The notes under the pieces: generated by a model
Seen by the model: only the letters and a program-made list of their open reading frames with translations
The model's database searches: none
Told to the model about the DNA's origin: nothing
Position numbers and translations under genes: made by a program
Source: a bacterium
GTDB taxonomy: Bacteria; Patescibacteriota; Patescibacteriia; UBA2591; JAGGZP01
Assembly: GCA_021161965.1 (NCBI GenBank)
Contig: JAGGZP010000016.1
Span: 1 to 5,837, forward strand
Reading direction: 5' to 3'
DNA: 5,837 nucleotides
In this document: positions 1 through 5,837 of the stretch, one piece after another
Layout of the letters: every line of letters begins with the position of its first letter
Numbering within the stretch: the stretch's first letter is position 1

Positions 1-54
1 AAAAATCTAGAAAAATTTTCTGCGTTTTTCAAACTTGAAAATTTTTAGATTTTT
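1..54. repeat. Long AT-rich imperfect inverted repeat at the left edge
   Basis: Bases 1-8 plus 11-20 pair with 37-54 (18 base pairs) with a 2-nt bulge (AG at 9-10) and a 16-nt loop. An alternative smaller hairpin forms within (TTTTCA at 26-31 with TGAAAA at 36-41). Downstream on the plus strand is a T-rich tract (about 57-106), so it could act as a terminator for a plus-strand gene lying left of the window, or for both directions. The repeat reaches base 1 and may extend further. The remaining gene-free DNA to 173 shows no RNA gene or promoter that I can support. Confidence 0.55.
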
Positions 55-117
55 GGAATTTTTAGTTTGTGTTTTTTGTTTTTTATATTTTATTTTTTAT
101 TTTTTCTGTCTGTGTTT

Positions 118-180
118 GTCTGTGGTTCTTTATATCCGCCTGCCTACCGGCAGGCAGGCGTCTGTCCGTGTCTTTATATC
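118..180. repeat. Direct repeats flanking the GC-rich palindrome
   Basis: TCTTTATATC occurs exactly at 127-136, abutting the left end of the palindrome, and again at 171-180, 10 nt beyond its right end. Similarity extends outward to the left of each copy: GTCTGTGGT (118-126) compares with GTCTGTCCGTG (160-170). The right-hand copy overlaps the last codons and stop of gpmI copy B (174-180), so the left copy is a duplicate of that gene end. This may be a target-site duplication or a partial tandem duplication that includes the palindrome. Confidence 0.7.
137..160. repeat. GC-rich palindrome (9-bp perfect stem, 6-nt loop)
   Basis: Arms 137-145 and 152-160 are perfect inverted repeats (CGCCTGCCT/AGGCAGGCG) around the loop ACCGGC. 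The element contains CCTGCCTACCGGCAGGCAGG, a sequence I recall as highly repeated in Parcubacteria genomes; this is memory, not a search. It lies 13 nt past the gpmI copy B stop codon and stands out as GC-rich in very AT-rich surroundings. It could cap or stabilise the 3' end of the minus transcript. It is not a standard intrinsic terminator, because the minus strand is purine/A-rich after the stem rather than T-rich. Confidence 0.85.
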
Positions 181-1754
181 AGTGCTTGACCAGTCATTTC
201 TTTTGGTTGGGGTATTTTCATAATTTTTAAAATTGTTGGAGAAACATCAGCTAAAACACCAATTGGTTGTAAAGAAACTAAGTCTTCGTATTTCATCTCA
301 GATTTATCTTGAAAATTATCACCAACAATTATAAATGGGACAGGATTTGTTGAATGTTCTTTATCAATCTCTCCGGTTCGTAAATTAATCATTTCTTCAA
401 TATTTCCATGATCAGCAACAATTACGGCAACCCAATTTTTCTTTTCTACCTCAGTCAAAATATCTCCAAGTAATTCATCAACTACTTCTAAACATTTTAT
501 TGCTGCTTTAATATCACCAGTATGACCAACCATATCCGGATTAGCAAAATTAACAACTATAAAATGATATTTACCAGATTTAATTGCTTCAATTACTTTA
601 GCGGCAACTTTCGGTGCTGACATTTCTGGTTTTAAAGCATAAGAAGATACACGTGGCGAAGGAACAATTAAACGATCCTCACCGGGAAATGGTTTTTCTC
701 TCCCTCCATTAAAAAAGAAAGTTACATGAGCGTATTTTTCTGTTTCAGCAATATGAAATTGCTTTAGACCATAATCACTAATAACTTTGGCAATTGGTTC
801 GGTAATCTCTTCTGGGGGAAAAATAACTTGGGTTGGCAAACCTTTTTCGTATTCAACCATTGTTGCGAAATATAAATTTTTAATCTTTTCTCTTTCAAAT
901 TTATCAAATTTTTCTAAAACAAACGCTTTTGTTAACTCTCTCGCCCTGTCTTCACGAAAATTATAAAAAATTACTGAATCATTATCTTTAATCTGGACAA
1001 TTGGATTATTATTCTTGTCAATAATTACTACTGGCAAAAATTCTTCATCATAAACTTTATTTTTATACGATTCCTGAATTGCTTTTTTAGGATCAGAAAA
1101 ATATCTTTTACTTTCCCCATTAACCATTGCTTCGTAAGACTTCTTGATTCTTTCCCAGTGATTATCTCTATCCATCGCATAAAATCTTCCGGAAATGGTA
1201 GCAATTCTACCAATGCCTATTTCTTTAATTTTCTCTTCCAATTCCTTAACAAATATTATTCCACTATTATAAGGGGTATCACGGCCATCTAAGATTATAT
1301 GAATATAAACATTTTTTAACTTTTCTCGACGCGCAAATTCTAAAAGAGCGTAAAGATGTTTAATATCACTATGAACCAAACCACTAGAAAGCAATCCAAT
1401 AAGATGTAAATTTGATTTATTTTTTTTTGTATGTTCAATTGCTTGTTTAATAACTTTATTTCTAAAAAAACTTCCATCAGCAATTGCACGATTTATCTTT
1501 GGCAAATTCTGCCAAATAATCCTTCCTGCTCCAAGATTAAGATGCCCAACCTCGGAATTTCCCATCTTCCCCCAGGGTAAACCAACCGCTTCTCCCGACG
1601 CTTGTAATGTCATCGTTCGATAATGTGAAATCACATTATTAAATATCGGCATTTTTGCTAATGTAACTGCATTTCCTTGTGATGGTGGTGCTACACCTAA
1701 ACCGTCAAGTATAATTAAAATAACTTTTTGTATTTTTTCTGAATCAATGTTCAT
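174..1754 (-). CDS. gpmI: 2,3-bisphosphoglycerate-independent phosphoglycerate mutase, copy B (classic type)
   Basis: Same reaction and fold as the upstream copy; 526 residues. Visible in order: ILDGLG with D17, GKMGNSEVGHLN with nucleophile S67, LPKINRAIADGSFF, GLVHSDIKHLYALLEFA, LDGRDTP, ATISGRFYAMDR (185-196), NFREDRARE, AETEKYAHVTFFFNGG (K340), NFANPDMVGHTG (D407, H411), ADHGN (D448, H449) and EHSTNPVP (H467). These fit the known Bacillus residues D12, S62, K336, D403, H407, D444, H445 and H462 with a constant small offset. A short extension (MNIDSEKIQ) precedes the usual beginning; the ATG is retained because it directly follows the TAG of copy A. Translation is probably coupled by ribosomes terminating on copy A, as there is no Shine-Dalgarno motif. 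The two proteins are perhaps 45-50% identical by eye, yet share several almost identical DNA patches. The gene ends with TAA at the edge of a repeat/hairpin region. Confidence 0.97.
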   Translation of the reverse strand: MNIDSEKIQKVILIILDGLGVAPPSQGNAVTLAKMPIFNNVISHYRTMTLQASGEAVGLPWGKMGNSEVGHLNLGAGRIIWQNLPKINRAIADGSFFRNKVIKQAIEHTKKNKSNLHLIGLLSSGLVHSDIKHLYALLEFARREKLKNVYIHIILDGRDTPYNSGIIFVKELEEKIKEIGIGRIATISGRFYAMDRDNHWERIKKSYEAMVNGESKRYFSDPKKAIQESYKNKVYDEEFLPVVIIDKNNNPIVQIKDNDSVIFYNFREDRARELTKAFVLEKFDKFEREKIKNLYFATMVEYEKGLPTQVIFPPEEITEPIAKVISDYGLKQFHIAETEKYAHVTFFFNGGREKPFPGEDRLIVPSPRVSSYALKPEMSAPKVAAKVIEAIKSGKYHFIVVNFANPDMVGHTGDIKAAIKCLEVVDELLGDILTEVEKKNWVAVIVADHGNIEEMINLRTGEIDKEHSTNPVPFIIVGDNFQDKSEMKYEDLVSLQPIGVLADVSPTILKIMKIPQPKEMTGQALI

Positions 1755-3320
1755 CTATTTTATTATTAAAGATTTCCCGGTCATTTCTTTTGGTTTTTCT
1801 AACCCAAACAAATCTAAAATCGTTGGTGAAACATCAGCTAAAATACCATCATAACGTAATTTTTTATTTTTATATTTATCAGAAACTAAAATAAATGGAA
1901 CAGGATTTGTTGAATGTTGTGTATCAACCTCACCAGTTTCCAAATTAATCATTTCTTCAATATTTCCATGATCAGCGGTAACAAGTGCAATGCCTTCTTT
2001 TTTCTTTACAAGATTAACTACTTTCCCTAAATAAAAATCAACTATTTCAACTGCTTTAATTCCAGCTTGTAAATTTCCAGTATGACCAATCATATCCGGA
2101 TTACAAAAATTTGCCATAATAAATCCATATCTGTCACTCTTTAACTTATTAAGAACTGTCTCAGTAACTTTTGGTAAACTCATTTCGGGTATTTCCGCAT
2201 AATTTTTAACTTTGGGTGATGGAATATTAATTCTTTCTTCACCAACAACCGCATGATCATAACCGCCATTAAAAAAGAAAGTTACATGAGCATATTTTTC
2301 TGTTTCAGCAATGTAAAGTTGCCTAATATTTCTTAAAGCAAAAGGTAAACTATTAACAATTTTCCTACTAGGATAGACTGTTTTGATATTGTCTAAATCA
2401 GGACCAAAATCAGTTAAAGCAATAAAATAAAGATTTTTAGGCCATTTTTCTCTGATAAATGAATTCGGATTTTTAGCATTAAATTCCTTCTGAACAAATG
2501 CTTTAGTAATTTCTCTCGCCCGGTCAGATCTTAAATTCATAAAAATTACAACATCATTATCTTCAATATTTGCTACCGGCTCACCATCTTTAATAATAAT
2601 AGTCGGAGTAATAAATTCATCTGTTTCTCGACGATTATAACCCTGGATAATTGCCTCAGCAGCACTTTTTGCCCTCAACCCTTGACCTAATACCATCGCC
2701 TTATAAACTTTTTCAATTCTTGACCAATTTTTTGTTCGGTCCATCGCATAAAATCTTCCGGAAATGGTAGCAATATCTATTTTTAAATTATTTTGGTGAT
2801 GGTTATTTTTAACCTTTCTTTCAAATCGCTTAATAATTTCTATAGCCGCATGTTGAGGTGAATCCCGGCCATCAGTAAAAAGATGAAGATAAACATTTTT
2901 AACTTTATTTTGATCCAAAAATTTGAGTATTGCTAACCAATGTTCTGGCGAAGAATGTGCACTTTGTTCTTCGGTAATTAGTCCCATTAAATGTATTTTT
3001 GACTTATATTTTTTTGCATGTTGTACTGCATCAAAAAAAACTTTCTTTTTAAAAAATTTACCGTTAGCAATTTCTTCATTAATAATTACATCATCACTTT
3101 TAACTATTCGTCCAGCACCAAGATTCAAATGACCAGCCTCTGAATTCCCATCCTGACCCTTTGGTAAACCGACACAATCACCCGAAGCACATAAAGTAGT
3201 ATAGGGGTAATTCTTTGACAAATAATCCATTGTTGGGGTTTTTGCTAAAGTAATTGCATTACCCTTATTTGGTTGAGCTAATCCCCAACCATCTAAAATA
3301 ATAAGAATTAATGGCTTCAT
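1755..3320 (-). CDS. gpmI: 2,3-bisphosphoglycerate-independent phosphoglycerate mutase, copy A (divergent type)
   Basis: Cytosolic, probably Mn-dependent enzyme of the alkaline phosphatase superfamily that interconverts 3- and 2-phosphoglycerate through a phosphoserine. Its 521 residues are a typical length. The phosphatase domain shows ILDGWG with D10, GNSEAGHLN with nucleophile S60, NPDMIGHTG (D409, H413), ADHGN (D450, H451) and QHSTNPVP (H469), so the full metal set is present. The inserted transferase domain has TDGRDSP, ATISGRFYAMDR (183-195), NLRSDRARE and AETEKYAHVTFFFNGG (K342). Unlike copy B it reads GQDGNSEAG where the classic form is GQMGNSEVG, EQSAHSS where the classic form is GGVHSH, and lacks the classic RINxAI segment, so it looks like another subfamily. 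It keeps the substrate Arg positions and should be active. It stops with TAG directly against the ATG of copy B. A 98-nt repeat-rich gap separates it from eno. No Shine-Dalgarno motif is seen. Confidence 0.96.
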   Translation of the reverse strand: MKPLILIILDGWGLAQPNKGNAITLAKTPTMDYLSKNYPYTTLCASGDCVGLPKGQDGNSEAGHLNLGAGRIVKSDDVIINEEIANGKFFKKKVFFDAVQHAKKYKSKIHLMGLITEEQSAHSSPEHWLAILKFLDQNKVKNVYLHLFTDGRDSPQHAAIEIIKRFERKVKNNHHQNNLKIDIATISGRFYAMDRTKNWSRIEKVYKAMVLGQGLRAKSAAEAIIQGYNRRETDEFITPTIIIKDGEPVANIEDNDVVIFMNLRSDRAREITKAFVQKEFNAKNPNSFIREKWPKNLYFIALTDFGPDLDNIKTVYPSRKIVNSLPFALRNIRQLYIAETEKYAHVTFFFNGGYDHAVVGEERINIPSPKVKNYAEIPEMSLPKVTETVLNKLKSDRYGFIMANFCNPDMIGHTGNLQAGIKAVEIVDFYLGKVVNLVKKKEGIALVTADHGNIEEMINLETGEVDTQHSTNPVPFILVSDKYKNKKLRYDGILADVSPTILDLFGLEKPKEMTGKSLIIK

Positions 3321-3330
3321 AGTTATTTAA

Positions 3331-3348
3331 TTTAGGGAGTTTAGGGAG
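3331..3348. repeat. 9-bp tandem duplication TTTAGGGAG
   Basis: Two exact adjacent copies of TTTAGGGAG (3331-3339 and 3340-3348) lie directly beside the palindrome GGTCCGACC at 3348-3356. On the minus transcript the group sits about 10-55 nt before the gpmI copy A start codon. The transcript could form only a weak 5-bp stem (GGGGU/ACCUC) here, not a convincing terminator. Confidence 0.75.
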
Positions 3349-3370
3349 GTCCGACCCCTTGCATTCATGT

Positions 3371-3415
3371 CTAAGAAGCTAAGAAGTTAAAAAGCTAAGA
3401 AGCTAAGAAGCTAAG
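3371..3415. repeat. Tandem array of 8-bp CTAAGAAG units
   Basis: Read on the plus strand, the array is CTAAGAAG twice, one variant unit TTAAAAAG, CTAAGAAG twice, and a partial CTAAG, giving about 5.6 copies. It ends just before the eno stop codon (3419-3421), so it forms the immediate 3' untranslated region of eno in the minus transcript, where it reads as pyrimidine-rich CTTCTTAG units. An 8-bp period is not a multiple of three and no frame is conserved through it, so it is not coding. Confidence 0.9.
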
Positions 3416-3418
3416 TTA

Positions 3419-4687
3419 TTATTGGCCTTTTAATTCGTCCTCGATTTCAGCTAAGCGATTGTATTTTGCAATCCTCTCTCCACGATTTGGTGCGCCAGTC
3501 TTAATTAAATCGGCATTAACTGCCACAGCCAAATCAGAAATAAATGTATCATTTGTTTCTCCGGAGCGATGAGAAATTACAATTTTATAATTATTTCTTT
3601 GAGCAAAATCAATACAATCAATTGTTTCTGAGAGTGTCCCAATCTGATTTGGCTTAATTAAAATAGAATTTGTTGCCTTTAATTCTAAACCTTTTTTTAA
3701 TCTTTCGACATTAGTTGTATAAAGGTCATCACCAACAATAACATAATCAGGATTAATTTCAAGTAAATCATTTGTGATTTTAGGCCAATTTTCCCAATCA
3801 TCTTCATCTAATGGGTCTTCAAGTAAAATCATTGGATATTTTTTAAATAAATTTTCATAAATTTTAATCATTTCTCTCGAACTTCTATATCTTCCCTCGA
3901 ATAAGTATTTTTTTCGTTTTTTATCAAAAAAAACTGAAGCAGCAGCGTCCAATCCAAAAAAAACATCGCTGCCAAGCTTATACTGGGAGAATTGAGCAAT
4001 TCTTGCCATTAAGTCTAAAACATTTTTTGTTGTTTTTAATTTCGGAGCAAAGCCACCCTCATCACCAACAGCAAATCTTAATCTTCTTTTCATTAAAATA
4101 TCTCTTAAATGGTAAAAAATTTCTGCGCCAATTTGTAATCTTTCCTTAAAATCATGGTCACCTATTGGAATTATCATAAATTCTTGAATTGTTAAACCAG
4201 AATCTGAATGTTTTCCACCATTAATTATATTAAACATCGGAATTGGTAACTTATAACTTGCTCTTTCAATATTAAATACTTGTCGAATATATTGATAGAG
4301 CGGTATATTTTCTGAATTTGCTCCAGCACGACAGCAAGCTAAAGAAACGCTCAAAATAGCATTAGCTCCTAATTTTGATTTATTTTTTGTTCCATCTAAA
4401 TCAATCATTTTTTTATCGATTTCTTTTTGGTTTATTATATCCTCGCCAATTAAATTTGGGGCAATAATTTCTTCAACATTTTTACAAGCTTTTAGAACTC
4501 CTTTCCCGGAAAATCTATTCGGATCATTATCTCTTAATTCGAGTGCTTCATGTTTTCCAGTTGAAGCACCAGAGGGAACTGAAGCAATTCCATAAATACC
4601 ATTATCTAAAATGACCTTTGTTTCAATTGTTGGATTACCACGTGAATCTAAAATTTCCCGCGCTAAAATTTTTTTTATTTTCGCCAT
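3419..4687 (-). CDS. eno: Enolase (phosphopyruvate hydratase)
   Basis: Mg-dependent cytosolic enzyme interconverting 2-phosphoglycerate and phosphoenolpyruvate. The 422 residues compare with about 430 for bacterial enolases, with no gaps apparent. The N-terminal domain starts with the typical AREILDSRGNPT (9-20), followed by the mobile loop SGASTGKHEALELRD (39-53) and SKLGANAILSVSLA (104-117). The barrel domain shows QEFMI (E169), GDEGGFAP with the expected acid/base Glu at E210, metal ligands in GLDAAAS (D247), LLEDPLDE (E290) and VGDDLYTTN (D320), LIKPNQIG with catalytic K345, SHRSGETND (372-380, including H373), and IKTGAPNRGERIAKYN with K396. The common AASEF motif reads AASVF here (Val at 252), which is not a catalytic position. 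ATG at 4687 is the only sensible start, since the conserved domain begins within a few residues. No Shine-Dalgarno motif precedes it. It follows pgk closely and probably shares its transcript. Confidence 0.98.
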   Translation of the reverse strand: MAKIKKILAREILDSRGNPTIETKVILDNGIYGIASVPSGASTGKHEALELRDNDPNRFSGKGVLKACKNVEEIIAPNLIGEDIINQKEIDKKMIDLDGTKNKSKLGANAILSVSLACCRAGANSENIPLYQYIRQVFNIERASYKLPIPMFNIINGGKHSDSGLTIQEFMIIPIGDHDFKERLQIGAEIFYHLRDILMKRRLRFAVGDEGGFAPKLKTTKNVLDLMARIAQFSQYKLGSDVFFGLDAAASVFFDKKRKKYLFEGRYRSSREMIKIYENLFKKYPMILLEDPLDEDDWENWPKITNDLLEINPDYVIVGDDLYTTNVERLKKGLELKATNSILIKPNQIGTLSETIDCIDFAQRNNYKIVISHRSGETNDTFISDLAVAVNADLIKTGAPNRGERIAKYNRLAEIEDELKGQ

Positions 4688-4707
4688 ATAATTTAGTTAA
4701 AAATTAA

Positions 4708-5837
4708 TTATTTTAATAAGGGTTTAATTCCTGGCAATATTTTTCCTTCAAGAAATTTTAACATTGCTCCACCACCACTTGAAATAAAAATGTTTTTTCT
4801 TTTACCTTTTCTTTTTAAAATTTCTAATGTTTCACCACCGCCAATAACAATTTTTGCTTTTTTATTAGCAAAAATTGCCTTAGCAATTTTTTTTGTTCCT
4901 TGATTAAATGGTTTCTTTTCAATATAACCCATTGGGCCATTCCAGACTATCATTTTAGCATTTCTAATAATATCTGTAAATATCTCTATTGTTCTAGGAC
5001 CAATATCTAAAATTAAAAATTCTCTTGTTTTTATCTTGTTTAATTCACTTATTTTTTTGAAAGAAATATTTTTCTTAAAATCAATTTTAAAATCCTTTGG
5101 CAGAATTAACTTGTCTTTATATTTTTTTAACAATTTTCTACTTTCTGTAATCATCTCTTTCTCATAAATTGAGTTGCCAATATTGTAATTTGATGCCTTT
5201 AAAAAATTATTTGCCAAAGCGCCACCAATTAAAATTTTATCAGAAAATTTTGCTAAATTTTTTATTGCTCCTAATTTTGTTGATATCTTTATCCCGCCAA
5301 TAATTACTATAAACGGTCGCTTTGGATTTTTTAAAACACTAGATAAATTTTTTATTTCTTTTTCTAATAAAAAGCCAGCATAACTTGGCAAAAATTTAGT
5401 TATGGCAACAATTGAACTATGTTTGCGGTGGCAAACAGAAAAAGCGTCATTAACATAAACATCAGCAAACCTAGCCAATTTTTTAGCAAAATTTCTATCA
5501 TTTTCTTCTTCTTGAGGATAAAAACGCAAATTCTCTAACAAAATTGCCTCTCCGTTTTTCATATTTTTAATCATCATCTCAACTTTTTTCCCAAAACAAT
5601 CGGAAATAAATTTTAAATTTTTAATTTTTAATTTTAGATTTTTATAAACTGGTCGAAGCCTATATTTTTTTACTCTTTTTCCTTTTGGTCGACCAAAATG
5701 GCTAATTATAATTATTTTTGCTTTTTTCTTTTGCAGGTATTTTATCGTTGGTAAAACTAAATTGATTCGCGTCGAATCAATTACTTTACTATTTTTAACC
5801 GGAACATTAAAATCAACCCTCAAAAGAACCCTTTTAT
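4708..5837 (-). CDS. pgk: Phosphoglycerate kinase, 5'-truncated by the window edge
   Basis: Cytosolic enzyme that transfers a phosphate between 1,3-bisphosphoglycerate and ADP, giving 3-phosphoglycerate and ATP. The frame is open to the right edge: before the first in-frame TTG (5823) it reads KRVLL, so the visible start KRVLLRVDFNVPV matches the family's usual GKRVLVRVDFNVP. The TTG is therefore internal, and roughly 10-15 N-terminal residues are missing. Counting that TTG codon as residue 1, visible motifs are RVDFNVP (D4, N6), R19, HFGRP (H42, R45), ENLRF (R100), VNDAFSVCHRKH (R133), GGIKISTKL (K179, K183), DIGPRT (273-278), VWNGPMG with E302, GGGET (328-332), and SSGGGAMLKFLEGK (348-361). 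Total length would be near the usual 390. GGGET has Glu where most family members have Asp. The protein is very lysine-rich. It ends with TAA, 20 nt before eno, and is probably the upstream gene of the same transcript. Confidence 0.97.
   Translation of the reverse strand, partial: KRVLLRVDFNVPVKNSKVIDSTRINLVLPTIKYLQKKKAKIIIISHFGRPKGKRVKKYRLRPVYKNLKLKIKNLKFISDCFGKKVEMMIKNMKNGEAILLENLRFYPQEEENDRNFAKKLARFADVYVNDAFSVCHRKHSSIVAITKFLPSYAGFLLEKEIKNLSSVLKNPKRPFIVIIGGIKISTKLGAIKNLAKFSDKILIGGALANNFLKASNYNIGNSIYEKEMITESRKLLKKYKDKLILPKDFKIDFKKNISFKKISELNKIKTREFLILDIGPRTIEIFTDIIRNAKMIVWNGPMGYIEKKPFNQGTKKIAKAIFANKKAKIVIGGGETLEILKRKGKRKNIFISSGGGAMLKFLEGKILPGIKPLLK

Larger units (their letters stand above)
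3321..3418. other. Repeat-rich gap between eno and gpmI copy A
   Basis: This is the only sizeable spacer inside the gene block. It contains, from left to right, a short AT-rich stretch next to the gpmI start, a 9-bp tandem duplication, a small palindrome GGTCCGACC (3348-3356), and an array of 8-bp units. On the minus strand there is no Shine-Dalgarno motif before the gpmI ATG, only AAATTAAATAACT. No clear -35/-10 promoter pair or T-tract terminator is visible, so whether transcription continues across it cannot be decided from the sequence. Confidence 0.7.

Noticed and set aside
137..160. GC-rich hairpin as a rho-independent terminator for gpmI
   Set aside because: The stem is suitable, but the minus strand after it reads GATATAAAGAACC and is then A-rich, with no T tract. 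It was therefore annotated as a palindrome with only a possible 3'-end role.
35..223. Plus-strand 62-codon open frame with a hydrophobic N-terminus
   Set aside because: It runs through a low-complexity T-rich tract (giving Phe/Leu/Cys), the palindrome (giving LPTGRQA, a peptide typical of translated CPR palindromes) and then antisense into gpmI copy B. There is no ribosome site or family resemblance.
1028..1213. Minus-strand 61-codon open frame
   Set aside because: It is an out-of-frame shadow inside gpmI copy B on the same strand with no recognisable domain.
2923..3132. Plus-strand 69-codon open frame
   Set aside because: It lies entirely antisense inside gpmI copy A, which is strongly supported; the composition is that of a shadow frame.
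3327..3368. 13-codon minus-strand open frame (ATG at 3368, TAA at 3327) just before gpmI copy A, as a possible leader peptide
   Set aside because: It is encoded by the repeat/palindrome segment, has no ribosome site and no run of one regulatory amino acid, and no attenuator hairpin follows it.
3371..3415. CRISPR-like array
   Set aside because: The units are 8 bp, directly adjacent and without spacers; no cas gene is present.
5608..5643. Repetitive AT tract in pgk encoding KNLKLKIKNLKF, as a possible repeat insertion
   Set aside because: Compared with other Pgk sequences the spacing between RPV and the following DCFG-like segment is normal, so it is a low-complexity stretch of the native gene, not an insertion.
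174..5837. Alternative genetic code with TGA as glycine, as in some CPR lineages
   Set aside because: All four genes read through conserved domains without in-frame TGA and end in TAA or TAG at the expected lengths, so the window gives no positive evidence for recoding; absence in four genes cannot fully exclude it.

Overview
The window is AT-rich bacterial DNA carrying one block of four genes, all read right to left on the minus strand: pgk (cut by the right edge), eno, and two different gpmI genes back to back. Together they cover lower glycolysis/gluconeogenesis from 1,3-bisphosphoglycerate to phosphoenolpyruvate. Pgk makes 3-phosphoglycerate, one or both GpmI proteins convert it to 2-phosphoglycerate, and Eno makes phosphoenolpyruvate. 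All four proteins keep nearly all expected catalytic residues and look functional.

The likely host is a Candidate Phyla Radiation (Patescibacteria/Parcubacteria-like) bacterium. This is inferred from low GC, lysine-rich proteins, no Shine-Dalgarno motif before the visible starts, and a GC-rich palindrome, CCTGCCTACCGGCAGGCAGG, of a kind I recall as common in Parcubacteria genomes. An intergenic array of CTAAGAAG units has a similar flavour. No rRNA or other taxonomic marker is present, so this remains an inference.

Layout from right to left, in the direction of transcription: 5837-4708 pgk, 5'-truncated by the window; a 20-nt gap; 4687-3419 eno; a 98-nt gap full of short repeats; 3320-1755 gpmI copy A, a divergent type; no gap (TAG directly followed by ATG); 1754-174 gpmI copy B, closer to the textbook type; then 173 nt without a gene, holding a GC-rich hairpin flanked by direct repeats, a T-rich tract, and a long AT-rich imperfect hairpin at the left edge.

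The most interesting points are the tandem pair of divergent phosphoglycerate mutases, the patches of near-identical DNA shared by these otherwise diverged paralogs (possible gene conversion), and the palindrome whose flanking 10-bp direct repeats overlap the end of the last gene (possible small mobile palindrome). I found no tRNA, rRNA, CRISPR array, transposase or defence-type gene, and no clearly new multi-gene system.
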